DNA of 64,000 bases, taken from assembly GCA_037893245.1 (NCBI GenBank), contig JBAIAA010000783.1, positions 868,001-932,000 of the forward strand, read 5' to 3'. A model generated the notes under the pieces. The model did not search any database, was not told where the DNA came from, and worked only from the letters and a program-made list of their open reading frames with translations. Position numbers and translations under genes: made by a program. Positions 24,408 to 34,839 of this stretch are shown here, piece by piece. The stretch is from Crossaster papposus. Taxonomy: Eukaryota > Echinodermata > Asteroidea > Velatida > Solasteridae. Each line of letters opens with the position of its first letter. Within the stretch, counting starts at the first letter, position 1.

Positions 24408-25008
24408 CTACCAAAGGAAGTTCGGACCCTTTCTCCACCTATCTCTGTTAATCATGTCCTGAGCATCAAGACCTCTGGATGTGTCGTCAGCAGGATTTAG
24501 CTCGGATTGCACGTACCTCCATTGACTTGCTGTTGAACCGTCATGAATCACAGCTACCATGTTTGCCACAAAGGTATGGAAACGCTTTGTTTGGTTATTG
24601 ATGAACTGAACCACCAACATGCCGTCAGTCCAAAACATTGACTCCTGTACCTCCAGTCTTAATTCTCGCTTCAGCATCTTTTCCATCCTAACTGCTACTA
24701 CAGCTGCAGACAACTTCTTGGGTGTTAACAAGACGTAAGTAGGAAACGCTCCCATATGCGTCTTGTGAGGCATCGGATAAGTGATGGAGTTGACACTCAC
24801 GAATCTGCCCAAACCAGTCTGAAACAAGACACCTCTCCATGGTAAACCTATCCATCATTAAAAGATCTTCCAACCACCTGACCCAGTGCCGTTCGGTGTC
24901 AACCTCCAAGGGATTATTCCAGCCTTTACTCATAATTATGCACTCGTTCTGGAAGAGAATCTTGGCTTGAAGGATGTATGGACACACAAACCCAAGGGGG
25001 TCGTACAC
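24408..25008 (-). pseudogene. BEL/Pao connection and RNase H fragment
   Basis: YDPLGFVCPYILQAKILFQN (frame 25008-24688) is the typical BEL/Pao start of the connection region and includes LSDASQDAYG, an RNase H acidic motif. Frame 24827-24408 continues with FWTDGMLVVQFINNQTKRFH and WRYVQSELNPADDTSRG, ending near GPNFLW, as in family members. The shift between frames is near 24800. Confidence 0.8.
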
Positions 25009-25021
25009 AGAGCAGATGACA

Positions 25022-25892
25022 CTAAAGCAGACATCTTTTGGTGTGACATCTGGACTTTGATTTTATCTTGATACCGAGCAGATCATTCTGTGTCCCAATT
25101 AAGGCTCTCTCCACCGGAAGGCTGTCTTGGTCAAGGATCAGGTCCTTGAATACTTTAGCCCCGTCAACTTGTGGTAAAGATTCTAATACATTTCTGCTGC
25201 TACCAATCCACTTGGTCAAGCGAAAACGTCCCGTTGCCAACAGGCCAGTCAGCTGCTTTTTTATCTGAAAAGCTTCATCTTCAGACTGCACGGACTTGAG
25301 GCAGTCATCAACATAGAAGTTTCTTTTACCGTGACACCACATGAGCACTGAATTTGTCTTTATTGTCTTCTGCTGTGCGTCTTAGTGCGAAGTTAGCACA
25401 GCTCGGGCTCCAAACGCCCCCAAACAGGTAAACTGTCATTCGGAAAACATCTGGTGGCTGAGTTGTGTCTCCTTCCGGCCACCAAGGAAAGCTCAGGGCA
25501 TCTCTGTGCTCTTTCTGAACTTGCACCTGGTGGAACATTTGTTCGACGTCACCCATCAAGCCGACCTTGTACTCACGAAAGCGCATGATGACTCCCGCAA
25601 GCTTATTCATCATATCCGGCTCCTGTAGAAAAGTGTCATTGAAAGACATCCCATGACTCTTGGCTACACAGTCAAACACGACTCTCAGCTTATCTGGTTT
25701 GTTGGGGTTGATAACGGCGTGGTGAGGCAGATACCAGGTTGCACCGGGAGAATTGTTCAGCTGTTCGTCTGCCACCTTCTCGACGTAGACCTTCTCAACC
25801 AGCTGGTTCATCTCTTTGATATATCTAATTTTCCGGAGGTTTCCTTTCGTTAATCTCTTGCCGAGAGACGAAAGACGCCTCTCTGCCATCAT
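25022..25892 (-). pseudogene. BEL/Pao reverse transcriptase fragment
   Basis: Frame 25892-25326 has the expected RT blocks: LPHHAVINPNKPDKLRVVFD, the GLMGDVEQMFHQVQV block with its catalytic aspartate, and FGGVWSPSCANFALRRTAED. Frame 25348-25022 supplies the second catalytic block NFYVDDCLKS. The two frames overlap but do not join without a shift. Residue order and spacing fit BEL/Pao better than Gypsy or Copia, which lack this PHH-V-NP-KP-K start. Confidence 0.85.
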
Positions 25893-25967
25893 CTTTTTGT
25901 TATATAGGCAGGTCTGAGGGGTCGCGCTTAAAAGGAATGGCTAGCTGGTAATGGCCATTGACTATGC

Positions 25968-26645
25968 TTATTGACCCTTTCTATATTTGTTTACCGCCCT
26001 CATATAGTCAACTGACATAGCAGGCAAGTCACTTGCCAAGGATAGGCTGATATCCAACTTCCAAAACCTCTCTACCTGAGCCTCAAGGTTCCCTTGGACA
26101 AAGTTAGATACAGCACTACCGGTTCCCTTGTAACCCAACGGACCATTATTAGTCCATCCGAGTGATGTTTTGACAGCATAGGGATCCTCCTCCTTGCCAT
26201 GTCGTACCTCAAGAGAGACTAATATATCGGGTACATCTTGGCCATTTAACATGGTGACACCTTCCTTAGATATACGAGGAAATGGGATGTCCTTTAGGTG
26301 CTTGTGAGGGCTCAAATCTTTGTGAGTGGCACAGCTGTCTCGCAGGATAGGAAAGTCCTTCAAGGCGTAGACTCGTAGCAGGTGGAACACTTTGCCCGTG
26401 TTGTTACCGGATATGTTTAGAATGACCGCCAGTGCCTCTACTTGTGATTCCTTGTTCAGTGTGTCGAGGGACAGGGCTTGTGGACTACCCTGTATGTCAA
26501 GCATCCTCACCAGATCTACGGAGCAGAAACTCTTGTTACTGCCAGGGTCGAGTAGCGCATGAGTCTTGATGATGTCACTTCTGCCGACGCCCTTCACGAT
26601 TACCGCAACGATAGGCAAAGCCACCTTGTTAGTAACATGGCCCAC
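25968..26645 (-). pseudogene. BEL/Pao aspartic protease (A17-like) fragment
   Basis: A 225-residue frame carries ALLDPGSNKSFC, the active-site D-S/P-G motif of Pao proteases (the usual third residue is S or T), and later NGQDVPDILVSLEVRHGKEE, PYAVKTSLGW and GPLGYKG, all in family order. It links Gag to reverse transcriptase in Pol. After its stop the expected linker, VNGHYQLAIPFKRDPSDLP, lies in another frame at about 25910-25975. Confidence 0.8.
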
Positions 26646-27232
26646 TCCGCATGCAAGACGATAGCTCCCATGTTCTGGCTGTCAGTTGACCGTAGCTCTG
26701 TCGGGGCTTGAACGTTGATACTGGAAGACATTGTGCAGTAGTTTTTAGTGTCTCACTTTGCAACCTCCAACTCCACATGCGACCTGATCACATCTTCTGG
26801 CAAAGTGGCGTCTAACCGTCAGGCAATTGAAACGTAACCTGTTCTTTCGGGCTACATCGAGACGATCATGTGGACTCATCATATGAACTGGCTACACTCA
26901 ACTAACTGATGCCCTCCAGAGCACAGGGGACAAGACTGTTTCTGAGCATGCTGGTATCCATTTCCTTTGCTCAGTCGGGTTCTTTTAGTATATGGCTGTG
27001 ATGTAGTCTTGGCTTGGACGTAGAAGTTTGATCCCTTCTTGGATTCTCTGCTGCTTCTTTCCTCAAACCCATACACAGGATCGGTGGCCTCCCTGGCAGC
27101 CCTTCGAAAAAATTCAAGCTTCATGATGTTGGGATAGCGGCCAGTTTTGTCGAGGTGATCTATAGCCTTTGAACGCCATTTTTCGACCGCCATGTTAAAA
27201 TAAAAGAGCAGCCTCTGTCTCAAATTGTGCAA
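26640..27232 (-). pseudogene. BEL/Pao Gag C-terminal fragment
   Basis: The first frame (27232-26879) has a helical stretch with RRAAREATDPVYGFEE, then the knuckle CPLCSGGHQLVEC. After a frameshift near 26880 a second zinc-binding segment follows (DRLDVARKNRLRFNCL, then a C/H-rich run). Stops interrupt it in the place of one of the usual histidines and shortly after. Gag in this family shapes the particle and binds RNA; the N-terminal two thirds are missing here. Confidence 0.75.
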
Positions 27233-27239
27233 AATAAAA

Positions 27240-27745
27240 AGATTATAATATTAAATAAAAGGATTAGTAGCCAGGTGAAAGTTATTGTTATTATAGTCAC
27301 CTCTATACAAGTTCCAAGCCAAACTCATTCACAGTGATTATGGCATGATCTAACGATGAATTTATTAAGCTCCACCACATCCAAGCCTTTCCCGGAAAAT
27401 CCTCTATGCATAATTCTATTATACAGCGAGATAGTTTTCTCGGAAGATTTTGTGGTGATAGTAAAAATATGGTTCGGGTTTTGTTGAGAGTGGTTCCAAG
27501 CATTTCATGCTGAAAAAAATGTAACCTCATTAAGTTATTTTTAGTGTCAAATTTAGGGCGTTTTGCTACTTTGGCGGCCATCTTGGATTTCAGGCCGTTA
27601 GAATGCTCAGAAAAAATGCCACCCTAATTTTTGTTCATGTTCATAGTATCATCTAACAAAATCAAGTGAGTTTTTGCTTTTAACAAAAAAAATGCACGAA
27701 TCTTTTTTTCATGACGAATATGCCTACACTATGACCCTGTGGATG
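27240..27745 (-). repeat. Dispersed repeat, right flank of the BEL/Pao remnant
   Basis: 27560-27745 is the inverted partner of 23331-23490. Both contain a GCCATCTTGGATTTC core, an AGAAAAAATGCCAC stretch and an ATGCCTACACTA end. The 27240-27560 part shows nothing else; a 92-codon frame there is not supported as a gene. Confidence 0.6.
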
Positions 27746-28203
27746 AAAAGCAATTTTTTGGCAATAAAAACACACTAAATACAGCCAAGGGAATTTTTTT
27801 TTCTTAAATCTTATAGAAAACAAGAACTGTTACTAATAATAAGCCAATCATAACACCAAAAATATTCAATCTGTGGAGTAAGGTCCAAAAGAGTGTTTAA
27901 TTGACATGGAATGACTTCTATGGCAGAAGTCTGAAAAAGAATATAAAAAGGTACATGTAGGAGGAATGAATGGAAAACACTAACTTAATGAAAACAATAC
28001 CTGTTCTCGGGAACAAAACGTATGTAAAAAGGGCGTGAATATTATTAGAGGAAAACAATTTTTGTTCCCGATTGAAATCAAAGACGGCTAAAACAACGAA
28101 AACCAGCTGTTTCTATGTTTGCCGAAACGGATAGCAAGGTACAATACACATTAACAATATTAATTTACTGCCATACAGGTTCACTTTATTTGCGTTTTAA
28201 TTC
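27746..28203. other. Unassigned intronic DNA
   Basis: AT-rich sequence with long A and T runs. No exon or repeat ends recognised. Confidence 0.45.
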
Positions 28204-28956
28204 AGATTCATAAATACCTGGGACAGTTTAGGCATTCCTTGGTCGAGAGCCCGTCACGTGGCCGGTATTAAACGGACGATAAAGACATGGCTGGAAGTGG
28301 TCAAAACCAGCTGGCACCAAAACCCTGTCACGCAATGTCGCATTATACCCGTCCTCAGGGCTCACTTTATTTAGTGTTGAGCGCGTACAACTCGACACCC
28401 TGGGAACGAGGTTGCCATTGCAATGGCAGTAATAGTCTGGTTCATAGTAAAGATGCTTTATTGCATGTTTTGTGTAGAGCGACAGAGGCGGAAACATGTC
28501 ATTTGACACACACAGAATGGCGAAACACCGAAATTTACTTGCGACAATTTTCCACGATTTTCGGGGCTTTTTTTGCTGAATTTTACAAAAAAGGTATTTA
28601 TGAATGGAAATAAATGTGTGTTCGGACGGTATTAATCACTCTGTTTAACCAGTTCGCGCCGGGATTATTTTAACAACGCCGAGCCGACGGGCGGGATTAT
28701 TTTAGACGAAACTCGATCTGAAGCGTGTTCAGGCTGATAGTGCCGGGAAGCACACCCACGCATTTCCGGCCTTGCGCGCTGCTGACATACATGTACATTT
28801 CCGAACTTGAACTTGGCGTGTTTATGCGTCATCCGTTTTGAATTTTGGGAAATTTTTGCGTTTATATACAGTACATTTCATAAGTTAGGTTACATATCGA
28901 GCCGCTCGAAAGGCTCGATTATCGAGCCGCTCGATGCCGACTGAGTGCATACTCAA

Positions 28957-29232
28957 TCTCCACTCGAACATCGCTCGATGCGCGCTCGAACTCTGCTCGA
29001 TGCGCGCTCGATCCGCGCTCGAACTCCGCTCGATGCGTGCTCGATCTCTGCTCGTTGCGCGCTCGATCTCTGCTATGATGCGCGCTCGATCTCCGCTCGA
29101 TCCGCGCTCGATTTCCGCTCGATCCGCGCTCGATTTTCGCTCGATCCGCGCTCGATTTCTGCTCGATCCGCGCTCGATCCGTGCTCGATCTCCACTCGAT
29201 GTGTGCTCGATCTCCGCTTGATGTGCATTAGA
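28957..29232 (+). repeat. 11-bp CTCGAT minisatellite, left
   Basis: Units such as CGCTCGATCTC and CGCTCGATCCG repeat at about 11-bp steps directly inside the left TIR. Apparent reading frames of Arg/Ser/Leu repeats are by-products of the period and are not genes. Confidence 0.8.
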
Positions 29233-29829
29233 TAAATATCCGCTCTATTCCCATATTCACGCTCGATATGATGCGACTGATATAACTTGAGATAATGTCT
29301 GTAAACCCCTTCTTATTCCTCCATGGTATACCTAACAAATCCCAGTTAAAAAAAGCCTTTCTTTAATAATATAGTCCCTTCCACGTGCAGAGACTATGAG
29401 ATCATCGCTTAGATCCTAAGATCCTGGTGCGCATGGACCATGGTACATTCACCAGAGGGGTTGTCACTTGTCAGGCCCCAGTGGCTTGCTCAGAAGTGGT
29501 AAGAAAATAACAAAGCTTGTACACGTTTCCCGTAGGCTTGTGTACAAAAGTCCCTGTTGCCATGGATTGCCACCCATTGACAAAATAGAACAGTCTTTTG
29601 ATCTCCACCATTCTTGGTCTGAAGGACGCCGGCCTTGAATAAAAACATTTTAGATGTTGGTGGAGGGAAGAGTAGGGCGGCTCAAATTACGTACAATAGT
29701 AAGAACGATTTTTTTTCGACCGGCAATCATTGTAAAACCCCGACTATTATATTAAATCATTGGTAATTGCTTAAATTCTTAATAATGGGAGGATTTGGGG
29801 GGTTGTACATGTATAAAGTAAATATCGTT

Positions 29830-30375
29830 TAAAGGTAAAGTAGTATACACCATTGGTAATCTTGAATTATCATGAATGGGTAGATTTGGGGGGTTGTATT
29901 TCATAGTAATTATCGTTTAACTGACTTTTCCGAAGTTTTACAATCATGGATGCCGGGAAAAGCACGTTTTCAACCGGGGTCGAGCACTTATTCTTATGTT
30001 ATCTTTGTTTTTTCGCAATCGCCGTCCGGCGATCGCGAATTTTTCTTTATAAAATTCAATTTTTTGGGAATAATTACAGGATATCTAGCGCAATCGTTTT
30101 GCTGAATGTCTAGAATCATTATTTACTTTCAATTGAGTAAGATATTTCTTAATAATTCGGTAGTAAATATTTTCGATATCTGCAAATGGTGTACCTGTCT
30201 GAAGTTTTACAATCGTGGATGCCGAGAAAAGCACGAAAAACGGCGTTTGTTTAGAATAATTACAGGATATCTAGCGCAATCATTTTGCTGGATGCCTAGA
30301 ATCATTATTTACTTTCAGATGAGTAAGATATTTCTTAATAATTCGTTAGTAAATATTGTTGATATCTGCAACCTA
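29830..30375 (+). repeat. Dispersed repeats inside the TA-flanked element
   Basis: 29832-30050 matches 47453-47660 (GTATACACCATTGGTAAT, later TTTTACAATCATGGATGCCG). 30061-30180 and 30254-30375 are direct copies of each other and match 23208-23320. They may be independent insertions or cargo. Confidence 0.6.
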
Positions 30376-30419
30376 GATTAATCCTACCTTTTAGGTTTGA
30401 AATTGTTGTAAATATTTAA

Positions 30420-31560
30420 TGTTGTTTATTTTTAATGTTTGGTTTGAATTGCATGTGTGCCTCAATTATTACTTCAATTTCTTTGTGCCCTTTTCTTTCA
30501 AGACTGAGTTTAAAGAGACACATCTTTATAAAACTACGAAACTTTGGACAAAAAGGGGGGGTGCACAATTACTGAATAATTCCCTTAGTTTAACAGCGTT
30601 TCCTGGGCCTGCTGTCAGAGAGAAGCTTGGCTTTTGTCGTCTAGGCGAAGTTAACCGCAAAAGTCCAGAATGTCAACAAACAACATCAAAGACGCCCGAC
30701 ACGGCAGTTGGGTGGTTTTTTTCTTCCAACTTCCAAGTACTGAAACGCACACAAAAAAGGAGCTGATCTGTCTAGCCAGTAAAGTCTGTTCGTACTATCT
30801 GTGTCTTTCTTCATTGGACGGCAATTTATTTTAACGCGCTTTTTAATTGGTCAACGTTTACGGCTAGCGCATAAAAAAAATCAAAGACGCCCGACACAGC
30901 AGTTGGGTTTTCTTTTGTTATACAGAAATGCACACCAGCTGCTCACATACAAAGGGAGTTTATCTGTCACTCAAGTCTGGGCGAGCCAGTGATGTAGTCT
31001 ATTCATTGGATGGGGATTTTTAAAAAAGATTGCAAGGCCTAGGCTTTTCTCGGCCCTTGCTAGGCATTTGAAAGGCTTTCATGCGTCTGAGATTCGCTGG
31101 CCTCCCTGAATTTTTTTTTCAACGTTACGGGACGTGTCTAGAGCTACAATCAAACGTCAAACTGTTTTGCGCATGCGCAAATTTCTTGCCGCACAGGGTG
31201 CGGCGGAAACCTGGAAATGAATAAGCTAAATTATAGGAACGTATAATCCAATGAAATCGTCGTCCATCCTTTATGAATATTCATATTTTTTTATTGACAC
31301 ATCAAATTTAGGCCATATTGATACTTGATACTTGATATTGATATTGATACTTCACGAACATTTTTTCTGCACAAATTTATTAATTTTTTATTAAAAAGGC
31401 ACGACGAAATGAAGCCGATAAAATACGCAAAAAAATTCAAAAAACATATTTTTTCGATTAAACTTTCTTAATTTTCTTTGTTTTAATTTTCTATAGAATA
31501 TACAACTGTTAAAGTTCTCACAGAGACTGCAAACTGTGTTTTACGGGTGAAAGTTCACCG
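30420..31560. other. Interior of the TA-flanked element, no gene recognised
   Basis: Contains two related segments (near 30660-30740 and 30870-30930) that share AAAGACGCCCGACAC and GCAGTTGGGT. No coding signal beyond spurious frames. Confidence 0.45.
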
Positions 31561-31624
31561 CTCGAATTATTTTCTTCAGGGTACCGGGTAAACAAAACAC
31601 GTTCATGCTCGTCTCGATTCTTGA

Positions 31625-31778
31625 ATACACTTCAATTTCCGCTCGATGCATTGCGTGTTGGATCTCCACTCGATTAGTGCTCGATCTCTGCTCGATCTCC
31701 GCTCGATGTCCGCTCGATGTTCGCTCGATCATTGCTCGATGTCCACTCGATCTCTGCTCGGTCACGGCTCGACGCAAT
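31625..31778 (+). repeat. 11-bp CTCGAT minisatellite, right
   Basis: The same unit and the same strand orientation as at 28957, now directly inside the right TIR of the same element. Confidence 0.75.
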
Positions 31779-31870
31779 TTTGATCGAGCAGCTCGATAAT
31801 CGAGCCTTTCGAGCGGCTCGATATGTAACCTAACTTATGAAATGCACTGTACGTCATCCGGCGCGAACTG

Positions 31871-31938
31871 GTTAATACCGCTTGGAGTCTGGTTGCTGAT
31901 AATTAATTATCAGCACCCAGACTCCAAGCGGTAATAAC
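31871..31938. repeat. Near-perfect 68-bp palindrome
   Basis: Left arm GTTAATACCGCTTGGAGTCT continues to the centre AATTAATT and is mirrored on the right, with two mismatches over 34 bp and no loop. It is the counterpart of the 37-bp hairpin at 62071-62159. Confidence 0.8.
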
Positions 31939-32019
31939 CAGAGTGATTAAAACCTCTCGAACACACATTTATTCCCTTATTAACCCTCCTATATTGCGGT
32001 TGCCATAGAATTGTCAGAC

Positions 32020-32560
32020 CCTTAAAAAACCTTTCAAGTTTGCTGGACTGAAGGGTTTTGAAAGGTGAGAAAACTGTCTGACAAAAGGAACCTACATGTA
32101 GATGAAAGATTTCGAAGGGCGAAACAACTCTCTGAACAAACTGGTGTGAGAAAAAAGGAAAAACATGATGGCAATGATTGCAATGATTGTAACAGAGTTG
32201 AAATGTTTTGAAATTTGTAGCTGTTTTCTGTCAGGGATACTCTTTGTACTTGGGAGTAACTTTACCTTTCAAAACATGCAACTGTACTGATATTTGGTTG
32301 AGCAATAGCTCCACCTTTCATTTCCTTTCGCAGGGTTTTGGAGGGTCTGGCCATTTTCTGATAGACTTCATATACATACTGTACCTTTATCATAGGGGTG
32401 TAGCCCAATTTTTTTACCTTTCAATACCTTTCAAAAGGTATTGAAAGGTGTGGTAGTGCAGTTGCAACAAATTCTGGAGTGTTTTAAAAGGTTCATACAT
32501 GTACTTATTTATAGCCATTTTGCCCAGTAAGCAGATTTTAAAAGGTTTTGAAAGGTAAAA
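32020..32560. repeat. Interspersed TTTTGAAAGGT motif cluster
   Basis: The word GGTTTTGAAAGGT or its complement ACCTTTCAAAACC recurs roughly eight times at irregular spacing, twice as a local palindrome (ACCTTTCAATACC...GGTATTGAAAGGT). It resembles a decayed minisatellite. Confidence 0.45.
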
Positions 32561-32692
32561 CCATAAGAGGGTACGTTATTACTTAAATACATAGTAATGA
32601 CAAAAAGAGCTATGAAAATAAAAAAAGGGCACCCTATATGGTAATGGTGTTTGTCAATTGATTGTCTTCAATGTATATGTTTGCACATGCAG

Positions 32693-32871
32693 CTGAAGAA
32701 ACAAGAGGAGAACATTCGGCTGGAGGAAGAGGCCTACATTGCAGCTAAACGAGAAGCAGCAAGAGCAGTGAACCAAACAAGGGCCCTTGATCATCAGAGG
32801 AGTAAACCTGTACACATAGCTAATGGCGTTTCCAAATCGTGGTTAGGTGACAATAAAAATGAATGGAATGT
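32693..32871 (+). CDS. Coiled-coil exon, continuation of the 19791 exon
   Basis: An acceptor (TTTGCACATGCAG) precedes an open frame that starts in phase 0, matching the phase-0 end of the 19791 exon. It encodes LKKQEENIRLEEEAYIAAKR followed by EAARAVNQTRALDHQRSKP and a polar tail ending NKNEWN. The frame reaches TGA at 32873, but that stop lies inside GTGAGT, a consensus donor at 32872. The exon most likely ends at 32871 (phase 2) and the stop is intronic. The alternative is that this is the last exon and the protein ends NEWNV. Together with the upstream exon it forms a charged coiled coil of at least 100 residues. Confidence 0.6.
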
Positions 32872-32996
32872 GTGAGTATTGATGAACAACATTGAGCGTA
32901 CATAGTCATGTGGTACAAATTTGTAAAAAAAAATTAGAAGTAAAAATGAGGTGGGGGGGGGGGGGGAGGGGGGGCAGCTTGGCAGCTTGCCGCTTA

Positions 32997-33957
32997 CCGT
33001 AATTTCCTGCGGTAAAGCCGCACGGCGGTAAAGGCGCAGGTCCCTAAAATCACCCAACAAAAATTTCAAACGTCAACAGATAAAGCGCACCGCCGAATAA
33101 AGCGCATGCTTGAACGCACCCAAAAGAACACCAGACGCCACCCGGTGTAGGTACATCGCCACAAAGGGGTCATTTTGTTGCCTTAGAACGATCCCACTAT
33201 TCCAAGCAAGAATTTGCTGAGTACTTGAGTTTATCTGGCACGCAAACAATGTATGAAAACTTCAAACCAGTTGTCACAATATCGCACGAGGTTTATACAT
33301 ATCATGTATCACTAGCTGCATGCATGTATGTACATGCACATGTACATCACATGCAGCGATCGCGTGCTGGGTATCCCTAATTGCGACACTCCCTAGTCTT
33401 TTTTTCCAGTCGTTGCGAATGCTCCGAGCTGTGTAGTTCGGATGGTGAATTGCATGAAGCCGGAATGTAGACGAAAAAAACGTTTAGAAAAAGGCCACAT
33501 AGTACAGGCCAGCTTTTTATCGCTGTTGTACGCGTCATGCAGCGCACGCTGTAGTCTTGTTTGCAAGACGATCTTAATCGCGGTATATGCAGCGCGCGTA
33601 GGCCGCCGATGCGGCGTACGTTAGAGGGCGCCCCGCATCGCGAAGATCGTCTTGCAAACAAGACTGCGCACGCTGCCGAGTGCTAAATCACATGTATACA
33701 TGTACATGTACGGTCGTAGGGGGATCAACACATCGCGGCATTGTTAATGGAAACACAGTCACAATGTCCGGAGAGTTGAGCTAATTGGTTGACCGCATTA
33801 TTGAGTAAGATTGCGGCGTTCAAAGAATTCTTCACACAAAGACCATCACTTTGAACTCAAGCGACATCATATACGGCGCACCGAAAGATAAGGCGCGGCG
33901 ATGTTTTTGTGGTCTAGAAAGTCAGATAAGCCGCGTCTTTACCGCAGGAAATTAGGG
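32997..33957. mobile_element. 961-bp TIR element with TA TSD
   Basis: CCGTAATTTCCTGCGGTAAA at the left and CCCTAATTTCCTGCGGTAAA (reverse complement of the right end) are near-identical TIRs. TA flanks both (32995-32996, 33958-33959). Inside both ends are GCGCACCG-type words. No transposase coding. A poly-G stretch (32952-32984) lies immediately outside the left end. Confidence 0.7.
33552..33665. mobile_element. 114-bp foldback element with 10-bp TSD
   Basis: AGTCTTGTTTGCAAGACGAT (33553 onward, 23-bp arm) recurs as its perfect reverse complement ending at 33665. The flanks are identical 10-mers GCGCACGCTG (33542-33551 and 33666-33675). A 9-10 bp duplication suggests a Mutator-like (MULE) MITE. 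It is nested inside the 32997-33957 element. Confidence 0.75.
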
Positions 33958-34109
33958 TAATTCACGCCAAATTTGTACATGCTCTGCCGGCTAAGCCAAA
34001 GGGGCATACTGCATTTGCCTCGTTCTTTCATGTGGGTTTGTGCGTATCCATTTACACTGTATACTCGGTGTTGTCGCCAGGGATTTATTTGAAAAAAAAA
34101 TCACTGCAT

Positions 34110-34200
34110 AGAGTATGACTCAAACCCACGACCTCATGCTTCCTAGTGTAGATGTCTTGCCACTCAATCACCGAGCTAGCCGGGGTCGGCTGGCTGGTTC
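34110..34200 (-). repeat. tRNA-derived SINE head
   Basis: Read on the minus strand, GGCTAGCTCGGTGATTGAGT resembles a pol III A box, and about 40 bases on GTGGGTTTGAGTC resembles a B box (GGTTCRANNCC). The spacing is that of a tRNA. The acceptor stem is not complementary, so it is a SINE or tRNA relic rather than a working tRNA gene. No tail or TSD was delimited. Confidence 0.5.
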
Positions 34201-34209
34201 GAGTCTGAT

Positions 34210-34800
34210 TAGCATTCTGTTGTTATTGTCAGCGGAATTGCGTGCGCAAGTGCATTGGAAATGCATGTTTAGGTATCGGAGGTATTTTCCAATTAGGATA
34301 ATGAACACAGTGCTCTACATGTATCTATTTATAGTCCTAATATCTAGTTTGTTTTGACGCTGTTTTTCTATCTACTGAAAGATGTAAAAGCGTGTCAAAA
34401 ATATATCAAATTAGAGAAAAAGGAGAGCGAAAAAGTGTTGTACACCATTGTTCTATTTTACGCGCCTGGGTCCTTCTGAAGCGTATACATACAGTACATG
34501 TATAAGGTAGTCAACGCCATATTATATGTACCATACCGTATCTACATGTACGTCGACATCTGCTCGCAGTACAGGGCTTTGCGGGGCCGATAATGAGCCA
34601 ATGGATCATGTTCCAACCTTTACGCTCGGGTCAAACAATTTTTTTAACTTTCTTTTCATAAATTGTGAAATTAATTATGAATTAAGTATCCATATTTATG
34701 GCCATTTCATGGTTCAATCGTAACCTTTATGCATGAGACTTGCAGGGTAAATGTACCGTGGGTCTGCATCAAATGTAATGCTTCTGCTGTGTCAAACCAC
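34210..34800. other. Unassigned intergenic DNA
   Basis: No exon or element boundary recognised; several TACATGTA words. Confidence 0.45.
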
Positions 34801-34839
34801 AGGAAATGTCCTGTCATTTTTTGGGACATTACCACAGGA

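Larger units (their letters stand above)
23670..27232 (-). mobile_element. Dead BEL/Pao LTR-retrotransposon, truncated at both ends
   Basis: On the minus strand the order is Gag C-terminus with zinc knuckles, A17-like protease, reverse transcriptase, RNase H and integrase N-terminus: the Gag-Pol order of BEL/Pao elements. The reading frame changes at least five times and has several stops. Gag starts only near its C-terminal third and integrase ends just after its first acidic motif. No LTR, primer-binding site or polypurine tract was found. It is a fragment that cannot move by itself. Confidence 0.85.
28869..31849. mobile_element. 2.98-kb Tc1/mariner-like non-autonomous element, TA TSD
   Basis: 67-bp terminal inverted repeats (28869-28935 and 31783-31849) differ at two positions and start CAGTRCATTTCATAAGTTAG. 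TA flanks both ends (28867-28868, 31850-31851) and the disrupted MITE shows the single TA of the empty site. A CAGT start with TA duplication is the Tc1/mariner pattern. No transposase frame is present. TCGA-rich 11-bp repeats lie just inside each end, and the middle carries copies of other dispersed repeats (29830-30375). Confidence 0.8.
28649..31871 (-). mobile_element. TTAA MITE (copy 2), split by a TA-flanked insertion
   Basis: Starts CCAGTTCGCGCCGG at 28649 after TTAA (28645-28648) and ends CCGGCGCGAACTGG at 31871 before TTAA (31872-31875). Removing 28869-31851 leaves about 240 bp that match the 15768 and 60027 copies end to end. Confidence 0.85.
28204..31983. mobile_element. Outer composite repeat, copy 1, interrupted by a nested pair
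   Basis: The left part (28204-28648) and right part (31872-31983) together match 61134-62200. Shared landmarks are ATTCATAAATACCTGGGACA, AAACGGACGATAAAGACATG, GAGCGACAGAGGCGGAAACA, a GGTATTTATGAAT end, and a palindromic tail that ends ACACATTTATTCCCTTA. Between them, at a TTAA, sits the TTAA MITE, itself split by a TA-flanked element. Two outward-facing sequences within it, ATTCATAAATACC and GGTATTTATGAAT, suggest that the outer repeat is itself two adjacent elements. Confidence 0.75.

Noticed and set aside
28934-29235. Two overlapping Arg/Ser-rich plus-strand frames
   Set aside because: Translations of the 11-bp CTCGAT minisatellite.
32941-32985. Poly-G run as a possible G-quadruplex regulatory element
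   Set aside because: It is a single long G tract next to a transposon end with no gene context to support a role.
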